This document shows positions 1-10,549 of a stretch of 64,000 bases of DNA, one piece after another; the first letter of the stretch is position 1, and each line of letters starts with the position of its first letter. A program made the position numbers and the translations under genes. The stretch is from an uncultured Amylibacter sp. (GTDB lineage Bacteria; Pseudomonadota; Alphaproteobacteria; Rhodobacterales; Rhodobacteraceae), in NCBI GenBank assembly GCA_947497475.1, contig CANMGS010000001.1, positions 558,001 through 622,000 of the forward strand, read 5' to 3'. Below the pieces are notes generated by a model. That model ran no database searches, was not told where the DNA came from, and saw only the letters and a list, made by a program, of their open reading frames with translations.

Positions 1-6
1 AGAAAA

Positions 7-1422
7 TCAATCATGCCAAGGGCCGTTTACCTTTTCACCTGGGTTATCCAGACGTTCAAACGTATGCGCACCGAAATAATCACGCAAACCTTGGATCATG
101 TTCGCAGTAGAACGGCCCGTGCGGCGCATATTGTGATAGTTCAAAGCTGCTGTAAAAGCTGGCACAGCGTGTCCGTTAATCAAACTAAATGAAGCCACGG
201 CTTGTAAGGCGGGTGCATGTGTTTTCATATGCTTTTTAAACACAGGTGAAAGCACCAAATGCCGCTCATCCGAATTATCAAACACATCAGAAATTTCATC
301 CAAGAACACAGAACGAATGATGCACCCCGCGCGCCAAACGCGTGAGATCGCAGCCATATCCAAGTCCCATTCAAACTGGTCAGATGCTTTTTGCAAAACT
401 TCGAACCCTTGCGCATAAGAGCAGATTTTCCCTGCGATCATCGCACTTTCCAATGCGCTAATAGCCTCCACCTTATCCACGTCGGCAATCGGTTTTGGCG
501 ATGCTCCAAATGCTTTCTCCATTTCCAAACGCGTTTCCAAATCCGCAGAAATATTACGCGCTTCAACCGCAGCAGCCATTAAACTTGCAGGCGCGCCCAA
601 ATGCAAAGCTTCGATCACAGACCAACGGCCAGTTCCTTTTTGCCCCGCTTTATCCAGAATAATATCCAACATCGCTTTGCCAGTTTTCGGATCTTCGGCC
701 AAAGCAACTTCTGCCGCGATTTCCATAAGGTAGGAATCAAGCGCACCTTTGTTCCATTCCTTAAATACCACGCCAATTTCTTTGGACGTCATGCCAAAGC
801 CATTCGCCATCAAACCATAGCTTTCGGCGATAAGTTGCATATCCGCGTACTCGATACCGTTGTGCAGCATCTTGATAAAGTGCCCAGACCCACCTGGGCC
901 AAACCAATCACAACATGGATCATCACCGAATTTTGCTGAGCTGTCTTGCAACGGGGCCTTCACACGTGCCCAACTTTCTTTAGACCCACCCGCCATAATA
1001 GCTGGGCCATGGCGTGCGCCCTCGGCACCGCCGGAAATTCCCATACCCAAAAACATCAGGCCAGTGTCTTCTAATTCAGCAACACGGCGTTCCGTGTCTG
1101 TGTAATTTGAATTACCAAGATCAGCGATCAAATCACCGTTGTCCAAAAGCGGCTTCAGCATACCGATTACACTGTCCAACGGGCCGCCTGATGGCACCAA
1201 TACAAGTATAGAGCGTGGTTTGGGGAGTGATTGAACAAAAGCATCTGCATCTGCGCAGGCAATCAGTTCACCTGACAGACCCTCTGATTTTGCTTCATCA
1301 ACAGCCTCTGCCATTTTTTCAGCACTACGATCCAGCAAACTGACAGTGTGACCTTTTTCTGCCAAGTTCAGTGCAAAAGCACCGCCCATTACGCCAATGC
1401 CGATCAATCCAATATGTGCCAT
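7..1422 (-). CDS. gnd: 6-phosphogluconate dehydrogenase, decarboxylating (start at MAHIGLIGIGVMGG, inside the longer ORF)
   Basis: N-terminal Rossmann motif GLIGIGVMGGAFALNLAEKG; GISGGAEGARHGPAIMAGG and HNGIEYADMQLIAESY are typical of 6PGDH. Confidence 0.95.
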   Translation of the reverse strand: MAHIGLIGIGVMGGAFALNLAEKGHTVSLLDRSAEKMAEAVDEAKSEGLSGELIACADADAFVQSLPKPRSILVLVPSGGPLDSVIGMLKPLLDNGDLIADLGNSNYTDTERRVAELEDTGLMFLGMGISGGAEGARHGPAIMAGGSKESWARVKAPLQDSSAKFGDDPCCDWFGPGGSGHFIKMLHNGIEYADMQLIAESYGLMANGFGMTSKEIGVVFKEWNKGALDSYLMEIAAEVALAEDPKTGKAMLDIILDKAGQKGTGRWSVIEALHLGAPASLMAAAVEARNISADLETRLEMEKAFGASPKPIADVDKVEAISALESAMIAGKICSYAQGFEVLQKASDQFEWDLDMAAISRVWRAGCIIRSVFLDEISDVFDNSDERHLVLSPVFKKHMKTHAPALQAVASFSLINGHAVPAFTAALNYHNMRRTGRSTANMIQGLRDYFGAHTFERLDNPGEKVNGPWHD

Positions 1423-1623
1423 TAAGTATCCGTCCCTTATATTCTTTCGGCGTATCTTAGCCATGCAAATGATCTTGTCTATGCTTGCGCGTCTGTTCAC
1501 TGGATTGTGCACAAACTCTATGTCGGAAATCAGCGGCTTCACTTCGCATATCAACTGACAAAATGTTTGACGCATCTCATTTGCATCTCTACCGTTTCTT
1601 ATGTTTTCACATCAGGTTTAGAC

Positions 1624-2613
1624 ATGACATCACACCGCCCATATCGCATCGACAATCTACAATACGCAAAATGGTCAGAAAAAATCTTTCGCCAAATGCG
1701 CGAAGGTGACGTTGATGCCGTACATGTGACGATTGCTTATCACGAGAATTTTCGCGAAACAGTTCTGAATATGGAACAGTGGAACCGTTGGTTTGAACAG
1801 TTCCCTGATTTGATTTTCCAAGGCTTTACTGGCGCCGATGTGCGATTGGCACGTGAGACCAACCGCACAGCAATTTACTTTGGCTATCAAAACCCATCGC
1901 CGATTGAGGATGATATAGGGCTTGTTGAAATCCATCATAAACTTGGTGCGCGTTTTATGCAGCTGACCTATAATAACCAATCCCTACTTGCGACGGGGTG
2001 TTACGAAGACGACGATACTGGCGTAACCCGTATGGGTCGTGAAGTAATTGCGGAAATGAACCGTGTTGGTTTGGTTGTAGACATGAGCCATTCAGCGGAT
2101 CGCTCTACCTTTGAAGCTATGGAAATTTCCAGCCGCCCAATTGCAATTACACATGCTAACCCTGCTTACTGGCACCCAGCGCTTCGCAACAAGTCTGATG
2201 ATCTGTTAAAAACATTGGGGCAGTCTGGTGGTATGTTGGGTTTTTCAGTTTATCCGCATCACTTGCACAACAAATCAGACTGCACGCTGGATGACTTTTG
2301 CGGCATGATTGCCCGCACGGCTGATCTGATGGGCATTGATAACATCGGTATTGGCACCGACCTTTGCCAAGATCAACCTGACAGTATCGTAGAATGGATG
2401 CGTACAGGTCGTTGGACAAAAAAGATCGATTATGGTGAAGGCTCGGCAAGTGATGCAGGCTTCCCGCCAATGCCAAGCTGGTTCAAAGATAACCGTGATT
2501 TTGGTAATATTGAGCAAGGGTTAAAAGCCGTTGGCTTAACTGACGAAGATGTTGGCAAAGTCATGGGAGAAAATTGGCTACGCTTTTATGACGAAAATTT
2601 TGAGCCAGCATGA
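1624..2613 (+). CDS. Membrane dipeptidase-like protein (peptidase M19 / renal dipeptidase family)
   Basis: LGARFMQLTYNNQS, VDMSHSADRSTFEA, ITHANP and IGIGTDL are M19 motifs; start chosen at MTSHRPYRIDN. Confidence 0.85.
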   Translation: MTSHRPYRIDNLQYAKWSEKIFRQMREGDVDAVHVTIAYHENFRETVLNMEQWNRWFEQFPDLIFQGFTGADVRLARETNRTAIYFGYQNPSPIEDDIGLVEIHHKLGARFMQLTYNNQSLLATGCYEDDDTGVTRMGREVIAEMNRVGLVVDMSHSADRSTFEAMEISSRPIAITHANPAYWHPALRNKSDDLLKTLGQSGGMLGFSVYPHHLHNKSDCTLDDFCGMIARTADLMGIDNIGIGTDLCQDQPDSIVEWMRTGRWTKKIDYGEGSASDAGFPPMPSWFKDNRDFGNIEQGLKAVGLTDEDVGKVMGENWLRFYDENFEPA

Positions 2614-4307
2614 TGACGACAGACGCACGCCCTGAAAATTGGAAAGCTCCATTGCGTGACCCGAATACGGTCATGCGGCTTTCGCAGATGGGATCGTTTC
2701 ATCAATCCCGCCTCAGTTTTATGCGAGCATTATTACGTCGTCTACAATCTGAAGACTGGCAGTTTGAAGTTAAAGAATTTGACATTGATGCGAATTGCGT
2801 CGGTCATGCGGTTTATTCCGCCATTGGCACGACGCATACATATTCGCTTGTGGCTTTTGCCCATGACTTGCCAGATGATATGCGATCTGACCGTGTAATA
2901 GCGACAGCATGGGATTGCACATTCACCCTTTTTGATGGTGTGCCAACTGATGCAGATATCGAGCGCCTATCTCAAAACGTACCTTATCAAGAAGCAGGAC
3001 GTATTTCGTCATCTGAACTTAGCCTTAGTCGTGCCAATAGGTCGAACCGTCTTTGGGGGCATGTGGTTGATCGATTGGCTGATGGTAAGCAACCTGATCC
3101 AGAGCTTATCCGATCAGTCGGGTATTTAATGCGCACAACTGCTGTTTATGGAAATGGTAAATTTGGCGCCGCAGACAGAACCAGCTTTATGCACCGTCCA
3201 ATGATGGCCGATCCGTTCCGTGTGGAATTGCTGAACGTTTACTTGATCCGTGCTTTTGTTATGGATTTGGTGGAACATGCTGCATGTATGAAAGGTGGCA
3301 ATGAAGCGGTCACATTAGATCCAGAGTTGCGTAGGCAATTTGGTATCGGAAATTCAACTGGGTTGGGCATGGCGCCATTCCTGACGTTTCATCCTGCGTT
3401 GTTAAACAATTGGATCGCATCGCGTGAAGAGGCACTGTCTCTTGTGAGGTCTGTGGAAACAGCAAGTACATCTGAACAGACTACTTTCGAAAACTTCCTA
3501 AAACGTGCCATTAAAAACGCAAATGATTGGCACTCTGAACACTCTTTGCAAATCGAAAAAATCACAGCACTGCGGTCTGATCTTTCCAAGCTTAAAGATC
3601 ACATCGAAACATTAGATTTATCTCAGCCATATTCATGGGATGCGCTTGTCAATTGGGCCGATGATAACCTCGCCTCTGAGGGCCAAGAACAATTGGTCAG
3701 TTTATTGTTTGAACCTTATCCTGACTTGGTCGATGATTTAGCAAACTGCATGAAAGCGGATGAAGCTGAAACCTTTGCTATTGATGGCACTAAAACGGTT
3801 TCTAATACATTGGATTGCATCTATGAAAACTATGATTGGGCGATTGATAATGATTATTCGTGTCCAGATAGTCGTTCCCGTTTTTGGTATGTTTCCGAAG
3901 AAAAATTAGAGCCGCGTTTGGGCGAACGATTTGAAGAAGATGGCGGCGATTTAGAACAGCCCCACACGATCGCACAAGACATGGATAAGTTTTGCAAGAC
4001 TTTGGAACTATGGCCTTCATCCGCTTTATTGGCAGATGTGCTTATCAAACATCCAGAGTTTCGCCAAGTGGCCCGCCGTGCACAGCTGACGCAAAAACTG
4101 CCCTATGCAGAAATCCGCGACAATCAGATTAGCGCGAACATGTTGCCTATCGATATGCTTAGGTGCAAACTATCCTTCTTTGGCGCCACAAAATTCGATC
4201 CACGTTCTGATCGTTGGTTGCGTATCTGCATGTACCAAAACGCCCCCTTCCCGCATGAACTTGCAACTGCCCCTGTCGATGACTGGGCCTATCCGAGTAT
4301 CGATTAA
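2610..4307 (+). CDS. Conserved hypothetical protein, 565 aa, coupled to the M19 dipeptidase and DUF3726 genes
   Basis: Long ORF; 4-nt ATGA overlap with the upstream gene and 1-nt TAATG overlap with the downstream gene. Confidence 0.8.
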   Translation: MMTTDARPENWKAPLRDPNTVMRLSQMGSFHQSRLSFMRALLRRLQSEDWQFEVKEFDIDANCVGHAVYSAIGTTHTYSLVAFAHDLPDDMRSDRVIATAWDCTFTLFDGVPTDADIERLSQNVPYQEAGRISSSELSLSRANRSNRLWGHVVDRLADGKQPDPELIRSVGYLMRTTAVYGNGKFGAADRTSFMHRPMMADPFRVELLNVYLIRAFVMDLVEHAACMKGGNEAVTLDPELRRQFGIGNSTGLGMAPFLTFHPALLNNWIASREEALSLVRSVETASTSEQTTFENFLKRAIKNANDWHSEHSLQIEKITALRSDLSKLKDHIETLDLSQPYSWDALVNWADDNLASEGQEQLVSLLFEPYPDLVDDLANCMKADEAETFAIDGTKTVSNTLDCIYENYDWAIDNDYSCPDSRSRFWYVSEEKLEPRLGERFEEDGGDLEQPHTIAQDMDKFCKTLELWPSSALLADVLIKHPEFRQVARRAQLTQKLPYAEIRDNQISANMLPIDMLRCKLSFFGATKFDPRSDRWLRICMYQNAPFPHELATAPVDDWAYPSID

Positions 4308-4813
4308 TGCCTTGCTATTCTTTAACTGAAATCGAAGCGCATTGCCGTAAAGCCGCGCGGGGTGCCGGATATCATTGGGGTGAAGCCGATGAATTGGGTA
4401 AAGCCACACGTTGGTTGTGTTCCAATGGCATAGATGGGCCAAAACATGTGCTAGATATGCTTGAACAAGTTGATGGCAACTGTTCTGATTTTCGTCCAAC
4501 CTCTGAATTATTCGACGGCAATAAAACTAAAACAGTTTGCGGGTTATCATTAGGTTGCGCATTGGCAGATCGTAGTGGTCAATTTGGCGATATATCTGCG
4601 CATATCATCGGCCCTATAATTGCATATGCTATTGTTGGAAATGCTGTGAAAGATGCCGATCTGGATACATTGGCAAAACATCTGAAAATCGAAGTTATAA
4701 CAGACGAACCCCATACAAATATCGACAGTGATACATGGGCAAACTTAAATACATTCGCCCACCGCACATATGTGCCCTCAACAGAAGAAAGTCGGCTAAA
4801 AGGGGCAGGCTAA
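4307..4813 (+). CDS. DUF3726-like protein
   Basis: YSLTEIEAHCRKAARGAGYHWGEADELGKATRWL N-terminus recalls DUF3726. Confidence 0.7.
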   Translation: MPCYSLTEIEAHCRKAARGAGYHWGEADELGKATRWLCSNGIDGPKHVLDMLEQVDGNCSDFRPTSELFDGNKTKTVCGLSLGCALADRSGQFGDISAHIIGPIIAYAIVGNAVKDADLDTLAKHLKIEVITDEPHTNIDSDTWANLNTFAHRTYVPSTEESRLKGAG

Positions 4814-4815
4814 AA

Positions 4816-5253
4816 TTAGAGTTGGTCTAAGATAACCTGAGATTGAACTGCGCCAATTCTTTTGTCTTCTGTAATTTTATCCACAAGTTTCGTTAAGGAT
4901 TGTGTAGACGGCACTTTCACCCAAATCACAGCATCAACAGAACCTGCGGTGGAAAGCACTTTGGCAACACCTGCCATCTCTCTAAGAGTTTTCAAAACAG
5001 GCAAACAAGGGCGTTCCAATATCTCGACAGATATCAATGCCTCGACACCCGCCTCCTGCAGGTTGATAATAGTCGTATACCCTGCTATCGCGCCAGCATG
5101 TTCCAGCTTTGCAATTCGATCCTGAACCGCTGTACGCGACAATCCCAACTGTTTCCCCAAAGCCGTTGCTGATTGCCGACTATTTTCTGAAAGCAACTCC
5201 AGTAACCGCTTATTAGTCGGATCTAAATTTTCTGCATTTCGCAAGTTTTTCAC
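4816..5253 (-). CDS. Lrp/AsnC family transcriptional regulator
   Basis: LDPTNKRLLELLSENSRQSATALGKQLGLSRTAVQDRIAKLEHAGAIAGYT HTH followed by a RAM-like domain. Confidence 0.93.
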   Translation of the reverse strand: MKNLRNAENLDPTNKRLLELLSENSRQSATALGKQLGLSRTAVQDRIAKLEHAGAIAGYTTIINLQEAGVEALISVEILERPCLPVLKTLREMAGVAKVLSTAGSVDAVIWVKVPSTQSLTKLVDKITEDKRIGAVQSQVILDQL

Positions 5254-5361
5254 TTATTTTTCCGTCGTTCCGAAGGCAGATAAACCCATCTGCGTATATT
5301 CTTATGCACTGTAAAAAAGATACCATAAGCAGACTGAAAACGAAACAGATCGGCCATCAAA

Positions 5362-5673
5362 ATGAATTTATATCACCCTAAAGATTTCAAAGGCAAAAAA
5401 GCATGGGATGCCTTGGATATTGAACGCATCCAAAACGCAACCATACGCCTACATTGGACAGATCAACCCTACAAATGGCACATCAATGATGGGCCAGAGG
5501 TGTTCGTTGTTTTGGATGGAACTGTAGACATGTACACCCGCAAAGATGGGGTGGAGGATATTCACCGCTTAAACATCGGTGATATTTTTCACGCGCAAAC
5601 TGGGGATGAACATGTCGCCCACCCACAAGGCGCTGCGCGTGTTTTGGTTATTGAAACCGAAGGCAGTGTTTAA
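5362..5673 (+). CDS. Cupin domain protein
   Basis: EVFVVLDGTVDMYTR...LNIGDIFHAQTGDEHVAHP cupin motifs. Confidence 0.85.
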   Translation: MNLYHPKDFKGKKAWDALDIERIQNATIRLHWTDQPYKWHINDGPEVFVVLDGTVDMYTRKDGVEDIHRLNIGDIFHAQTGDEHVAHPQGAARVLVIETEGSV

Positions 5674-6077
5674 CGAATAACGTGTACAGAACACTTCGCA
5701 TGGCGCACAACACGTGCAGCCGTGGAACCAATAAAGTAGTCCATGTAATCAGGTTTGTGCGATCCGATAATAATACAATCTGCGCCAGTGGATTCAGCAT
5801 GTTCCAAAATAGATCCCGATGGTTTGCCAGTCACAACCATGACTTCTGCATTTCCATGCCCATCCGCATCTTTTTGCAGTTTCGCGATTGCTTCAGCTTT
5901 TTCCTTAATCAGATAATCATCTGGCATATGTGATTGCATATGCGCAGGGGCCGCTTCGATCGCAGACATCAAAATAATTTTTCCACCCTTTGCACGTAAC
6001 ACTTCTGCCAATTCTAAAGCAGCCTCAACATGCCCTAAATGATCAGGTGCAATTGGAATAAGAATTTTTGAATACAT
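5670..6077 (-). CDS. Universal stress protein (UspA family)
   Basis: MYSKILIPIAPDH...GADCIIIGSHKPDYMDYFIGSTAARVVRHAKCSVHVIR. Confidence 0.92.
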   Translation of the reverse strand: MYSKILIPIAPDHLGHVEAALELAEVLRAKGGKIILMSAIEAAPAHMQSHMPDDYLIKEKAEAIAKLQKDADGHGNAEVMVVTGKPSGSILEHAESTGADCIIIGSHKPDYMDYFIGSTAARVVRHAKCSVHVIR

Positions 6078-6139
6078 TGTAGTCTCCCTTTTTTAGAAAG
6101 AGAGTATAACCAAGAAAATTCAGTTGTCGCGTTTAAAAA

Positions 6140-6535
6140 TCACTTATGACAAGTATCAATTACAATACTATTATAATCAGCAAGTTTTCTTAAATATCTT
6201 ATTTCTGATTGAGCATCTCGTATAAAATCTGGTCTATGATGGAATACTAAGTTTTTATTTTCTTTTACATCCCAAAATACATTACGCTCCTCCCCAATAT
6301 CATTGTATGGGACGATATTGGAAAAAGAACTCATAACTCCGTATATTGGTACGTTTTCGCAGTTGTATCTGAATCTTTTGTCAAAATAATAAATCATTAA
6401 ATGCAAAGAACGCTCATTGGGTTGGTTAAATGAGATTATCCTCGTGTATTCCATTGGAAATACAAACCTAAAAGTTAAAGAAATCACTGCAATTATTAAT
6501 CCAAAGATTACAGTATACTTCTTTCTCATTTTCAT
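6140..6535 (-). CDS. Small hypothetical protein with N-terminal TM/signal segment, coupled to polA
   Basis: ATG overlaps the polA stop codon (TAATG); hydrophobic N-terminus KYTVIFGLIIAVISLTF. Confidence 0.55.
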   Translation of the reverse strand: MKMRKKYTVIFGLIIAVISLTFRFVFPMEYTRIISFNQPNERSLHLMIYYFDKRFRYNCENVPIYGVMSSFSNIVPYNDIGEERNVFWDVKENKNLVFHHRPDFIRDAQSEIRYLRKLADYNSIVIDTCHK

Positions 6536-9357
6536 TAATGCGCTTCTGCCCAATTTGCACCTTGGCCTGCATCCACGATCAATGGGACATCTAATTTCAC
6601 CACTGGCATCGCAGCGTTTTCCATCACCCTCCGCACGACGGAAATGGTTTCATCCACTGCATCATCTGGCACTTCGAACAACAGTTCATCGTGCACTTGT
6701 AACAACATCTTGGCAGGTAGATGCGCAATCGCATCAGGCATTTGGATCATAGCGCGGCGGATCACATCTGCAGCAGTCCCTTGAATGGGCGCATTGATCG
6801 CCGCACGTTTCGCAAAACCAGCATGTGGTCCCTTAGCATTGATTTCTGCCGTATGGATTTTGCGACCAAACAACGTCTGCACATATCCATGTTCTTTGGC
6901 ATATGCGACCGTGTTGTCCATATAGGTGCGAATACCTGGGAATTTTTCAAAATAGGTATCGATAAACGCCTGTGCCTCTTTGCGCGGGATACGCAAATTT
7001 CGCGCCAAACCGAACCCGCTGATCCCATAAATCACACCAAAGTTAATCGCCTTGGCTTGGCGGCGGATCATCGGGTCCATGCCTTCGATCGGCACGTGGA
7101 ACATCTCGGATGCAGTCATCGCGTGAATGTCATGGCCATCCATAAAGGCCTGTTTCAAACTATCAATCTGCGCAATATGCGCCAGAATACGCAGTTCGAT
7201 TTGACTATAATCCAAAGCGACCAGAGTGTTTCCCTCTTCCGCCACAAAAGCCTCGCGAATTTGGCGACCAGCAGGGGTACGAATAGGAATGTTCTGCAGA
7301 TTTGGATCAGTCGAGGCCAAACGCCCAGTACTGGCACCAGAAATAACATAAGACGTATGAACACGACCCGTTTCGGCATTGATATGGGTCTGCAAAGCAT
7401 CCGTATAAGTGCTTTTCAGCTTAGACATCCCACGCCAATCCAAAACTTTTGCAGGCAGTACGTTCCCTTCAGCAGCTAAATCCTCAAGCACATCCACGCC
7501 TGTGGAATAAGCGCCAGTCTTACCTTTTTTGCCACCTTCAAGACCCATCTTATCGAATAAGATTTCCCCAAGCTGTTTGGGCGAACCCACATTAAACTCT
7601 TGCTCAGCCAGCTCATAAATCTCGGCCTCAAGCCCAGCCATCTGTTGGGCAAAGTTATTCGACATGCGGGACAGTTGATCACGATCCACTTTGATCCCAT
7701 TCATTTCCATATCTGCCAAAACAGGGATCAATGGACGTTCCAAACCTTCATAAACACGTGTGACGTGTTCTTGGTGTAATTGTGGCTTGAATAACTGCCA
7801 CAAACGCAACGTGATATCCGCATCTTCAGCTGCATATTTCACAGCTTCATCAATCGGCACCATATCAAATGTGATCGCAGATTTACCTGTCCCCAAAAGC
7901 GTTTTGATCGAAATTGGTTTATGGTTCAAATATCGTTCTGAAAGCGCATCCATACCGTGGTTATGCTTACCGCCATTTTGCGCATAGGACAGCAGCATGG
8001 TGTCATCAATCGGCGCAATGGTTACACCATAGCGTTTCATCAACTTGTAATCATACTTCATGTTCTGGCCGATTTTCATCACGGCCTCATCTTCTAGAAC
8101 AGGCTTGAGCATTGCCAAAGCGTCATCCAACGGCATCTGACCTTCAGCCAAATTCGAACCACCAAACAAATCCCCCTCGCCCTCTTTATGGGTCAATGGA
8201 ATGTAACAAGCCTCACCAGCTTCTACACACAAACAGATACCAACCAGATCAACCACCATCTCATCCAACCCAGTGGTTTCTGTATCAAACGCCACATGTC
8301 CGCGCTCTTTGATTTTATCAATCCAAACTTGCAATGCAGCCGCATCACGCACACATTCATATTTATCAGGATCAATGGCAGCAAGTGGGGCAACTGCCCC
8401 ACCGTTTGCGGCGGGGGTCGATCCCCCGCTGGAAACGGGTTCTGGAATATTTGGCGCTTCCACACCCAGTTTCGTTGCGATCCTTCCAGACATGGAACGG
8501 AATTCCATTTCCGCCAAGAACCCCAATAACACATCAGGTTCTGGATCTCGAATTTCCAAATCTGCAAAATCTACATCCAGCGGCATATCTGTCGCCAAAG
8601 TTACCAAATCACGGCTGATACGGATTTGGTCAGCTTTCTCAATCAAAGTTTCACGACGTTTCGGCTGTTTAATCTCACTCGCACGTTCCAACAAACTATC
8701 CAGATCACCATATTCATTGATCAACAACGCCGCAGTCTTAACACCAATCCCAGGTGCCCCAGGCACATTGTCAACGCTATCCCCTGCCAAGGATTGCACA
8801 TCGATCACACGGTCAGGACCAACGCCAAACTTCTCTTCAACCTCTTCCACACCAATGCGTTTGTTTTTCATCGCGTCAAACATCTCAACGCCACCACCGA
8901 CCAATTGCATCAGGTCTTTATCCGATGAAATCACAGTCACACGCGCGCCTGCATCACGTGCACGCACCGCTAAAGTCGCTATAATATCATCCGCCTCATA
9001 GCCTTCAGTTTCGATACATGCCAAATTAAATGCCTTTGTCGCTTCACGTGTTAACGGAAACTGCGGCACCAAATCTTCAGGCGCTGGCGGACGGTTTGCT
9101 TTATATTCAGGGTAGATATCAGAACGGAATGTTTTACCTTTATGATCAAAAATCACCGCAACATGCGTTGGCGCATCAGATCCCTTCTGTTCTTCCACCA
9201 TTTTGAAAAGCATATTACAAAATCCGCTGATCGCTCCAACAGGCAAGCCATCAGATTTTCGGGTCAAGGGTGGCAAAGCATGATAAGCGCGAAAAATGAA
9301 CCCAGAGCCATCAATCAGATGTAAGTGATGACCTTGACCAATTGATTGACTTCCCAC
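6535..9357 (-). CDS. polA: DNA polymerase I
   Basis: 5'-3' exonuclease N-terminus, 3'-5' exonuclease (FDTETTGLD) and polymerase motifs (DYSQIELRILAH, RRQAKAINFGVIYG, LLQVHDELLFEVP). Confidence 0.98.
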   Translation of the reverse strand: MGSQSIGQGHHLHLIDGSGFIFRAYHALPPLTRKSDGLPVGAISGFCNMLFKMVEEQKGSDAPTHVAVIFDHKGKTFRSDIYPEYKANRPPAPEDLVPQFPLTREATKAFNLACIETEGYEADDIIATLAVRARDAGARVTVISSDKDLMQLVGGGVEMFDAMKNKRIGVEEVEEKFGVGPDRVIDVQSLAGDSVDNVPGAPGIGVKTAALLINEYGDLDSLLERASEIKQPKRRETLIEKADQIRISRDLVTLATDMPLDVDFADLEIRDPEPDVLLGFLAEMEFRSMSGRIATKLGVEAPNIPEPVSSGGSTPAANGGAVAPLAAIDPDKYECVRDAAALQVWIDKIKERGHVAFDTETTGLDEMVVDLVGICLCVEAGEACYIPLTHKEGEGDLFGGSNLAEGQMPLDDALAMLKPVLEDEAVMKIGQNMKYDYKLMKRYGVTIAPIDDTMLLSYAQNGGKHNHGMDALSERYLNHKPISIKTLLGTGKSAITFDMVPIDEAVKYAAEDADITLRLWQLFKPQLHQEHVTRVYEGLERPLIPVLADMEMNGIKVDRDQLSRMSNNFAQQMAGLEAEIYELAEQEFNVGSPKQLGEILFDKMGLEGGKKGKTGAYSTGVDVLEDLAAEGNVLPAKVLDWRGMSKLKSTYTDALQTHINAETGRVHTSYVISGASTGRLASTDPNLQNIPIRTPAGRQIREAFVAEEGNTLVALDYSQIELRILAHIAQIDSLKQAFMDGHDIHAMTASEMFHVPIEGMDPMIRRQAKAINFGVIYGISGFGLARNLRIPRKEAQAFIDTYFEKFPGIRTYMDNTVAYAKEHGYVQTLFGRKIHTAEINAKGPHAGFAKRAAINAPIQGTAADVIRRAMIQMPDAIAHLPAKMLLQVHDELLFEVPDDAVDETISVVRRVMENAAMPVVKLDVPLIVDAGQGANWAEAH

Positions 9358-9394
9358 GATGACCGCTCCTTAATTACCTTTCACAAATTCATAC

Positions 9395-9907
9395 TTGGAT
9401 TCCAGCTTGAAGACCACAACAGTTATATCATTGCTTGCGATAATTTTCGGGGGTGCCGCGGTGTTGATCTATGTAACCACGCGCCCAGAACCAGCCCCGC
9501 TAACATTAGCCCAAGAATGTGATGGCACATCTAAAACAGGTCATTGCGCCCCAATGGTGGGGTGCATCGCAGGACAAGAGCCAACTTTCACAGGACGTAC
9601 AAACGGATTTTTCAAAGGCGAAATCATAGGCATACTTTCAAATGGAACGCTTTGTTCAGGAAGCTGGTCAGCAAACCCAACCAACTCAGGTGGCGCAGGC
9701 ATAGCCAAATGTTCAGATGGCACAGAGTTTTCCGTTGGATTTCACGAATACGACCGTAATGACTGGACACTTATCGGCAAAGGCACCACATTATCAGGTC
9801 AAACCGTTTATGCCATGACATCTGCTCCAGCTTTTCGCAAAAGTCGGGCTCCAGCCACTCAAATAGAAATGTTAGAAAAATGTCAGCGGTTGCTTACAGA
9901 TCAATGA
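9395..9907 (+). CDS. Hypothetical membrane-anchored or secreted protein
   Basis: N-terminal hydrophobic segment followed by a Cys-containing domain; 170-aa ORF. Confidence 0.55.
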   Translation: MDSSLKTTTVISLLAIIFGGAAVLIYVTTRPEPAPLTLAQECDGTSKTGHCAPMVGCIAGQEPTFTGRTNGFFKGEIIGILSNGTLCSGSWSANPTNSGGAGIAKCSDGTEFSVGFHEYDRNDWTLIGKGTTLSGQTVYAMTSAPAFRKSRAPATQIEMLEKCQRLLTDQ

Positions 9908-10077
9908 CCAGTATCAGCACCTTCTTTTAGCACAAATTTACAATCGCAATATGGGCATTCCACCCAGCCATGTTCACCTGGAATTTGCAACCAAACACGT
10001 GGATGCCCGCCTTCACCGCCATCACAGGCAATGCGCATTTTGTCTACTTCGATCACTTCAGGGGCGTCTTGTGCCAT
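9901..10077 (-). CDS. Zinc-finger domain-containing protein, 58 aa (zf-CHCC type)
   Basis: Translated by hand: MAQDAPEVIEVDKMRIACDGGEGGHPRVWLQIPGEHGWVECPYCDCKFVLKEGADTGH; absent from the supplied ORF track because it is shorter than 60 aa. Confidence 0.85.
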   Translation of the reverse strand: MAQDAPEVIEVDKMRIACDGGEGGHPRVWLQIPGEHGWVECPYCDCKFVLKEGADTGH

Positions 10078-10156
10078 GGCTACATTCTCTCATCGCTTAA
10101 GCTTTAGGTATATTTAGCCAGAACCACTGTATGCTGCAATGGCTAGCGCGCAAATT

Positions 10157-10537
10157 TTAAGCCTTTTTAATCATCGGCCCCAAATGGCGTCCCGCCAAAA
10201 TGTGAACGTGAAGATGTGGCACATCCTGCACACCATTTTTACCAGTGTTGGCGATCATACGAAAGCCTTCGCCATCAGTGCTTAAATCCACACCAAGTAT
10301 TTTACAAACCTCACCAATCGCACGCGTATATCCAACAATCTCTGCATCTGATGCTTCCGCAGCAAAATGGTCATAACTGACATAAGACCCCTTCGGGATC
10401 ACCAACACATGATCAGGAGCCGCGGGGGCAATATCATGGAACGCCAACGCATGTTCCGTTTCCAAAACAGTGCTATTAGGGATTTCACCACGCAAAATTT
10501 TAGCGAAAATATTTTCGGGATCGTATGAATAGGCCAT
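10157..10537 (-). CDS. HIT (histidine triad) family protein
   Basis: IFAKILRGEIPNSTVLET... and HLHVHILAGRHLG. Confidence 0.95.
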   Translation of the reverse strand: MAYSYDPENIFAKILRGEIPNSTVLETEHALAFHDIAPAAPDHVLVIPKGSYVSYDHFAAEASDAEIVGYTRAIGEVCKILGVDLSTDGEGFRMIANTGKNGVQDVPHLHVHILAGRHLGPMIKKA

Positions 10538-10549
10538 AATGAGGCTCTC

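Noticed and set aside
6721-9001. Several ORFs antisense to polA (e.g. 6721-7479, 8273-9001)
   Set aside because: They lie fully opposite a strongly conserved gene and have low-complexity, non-family-like sequence; shadow ORFs.
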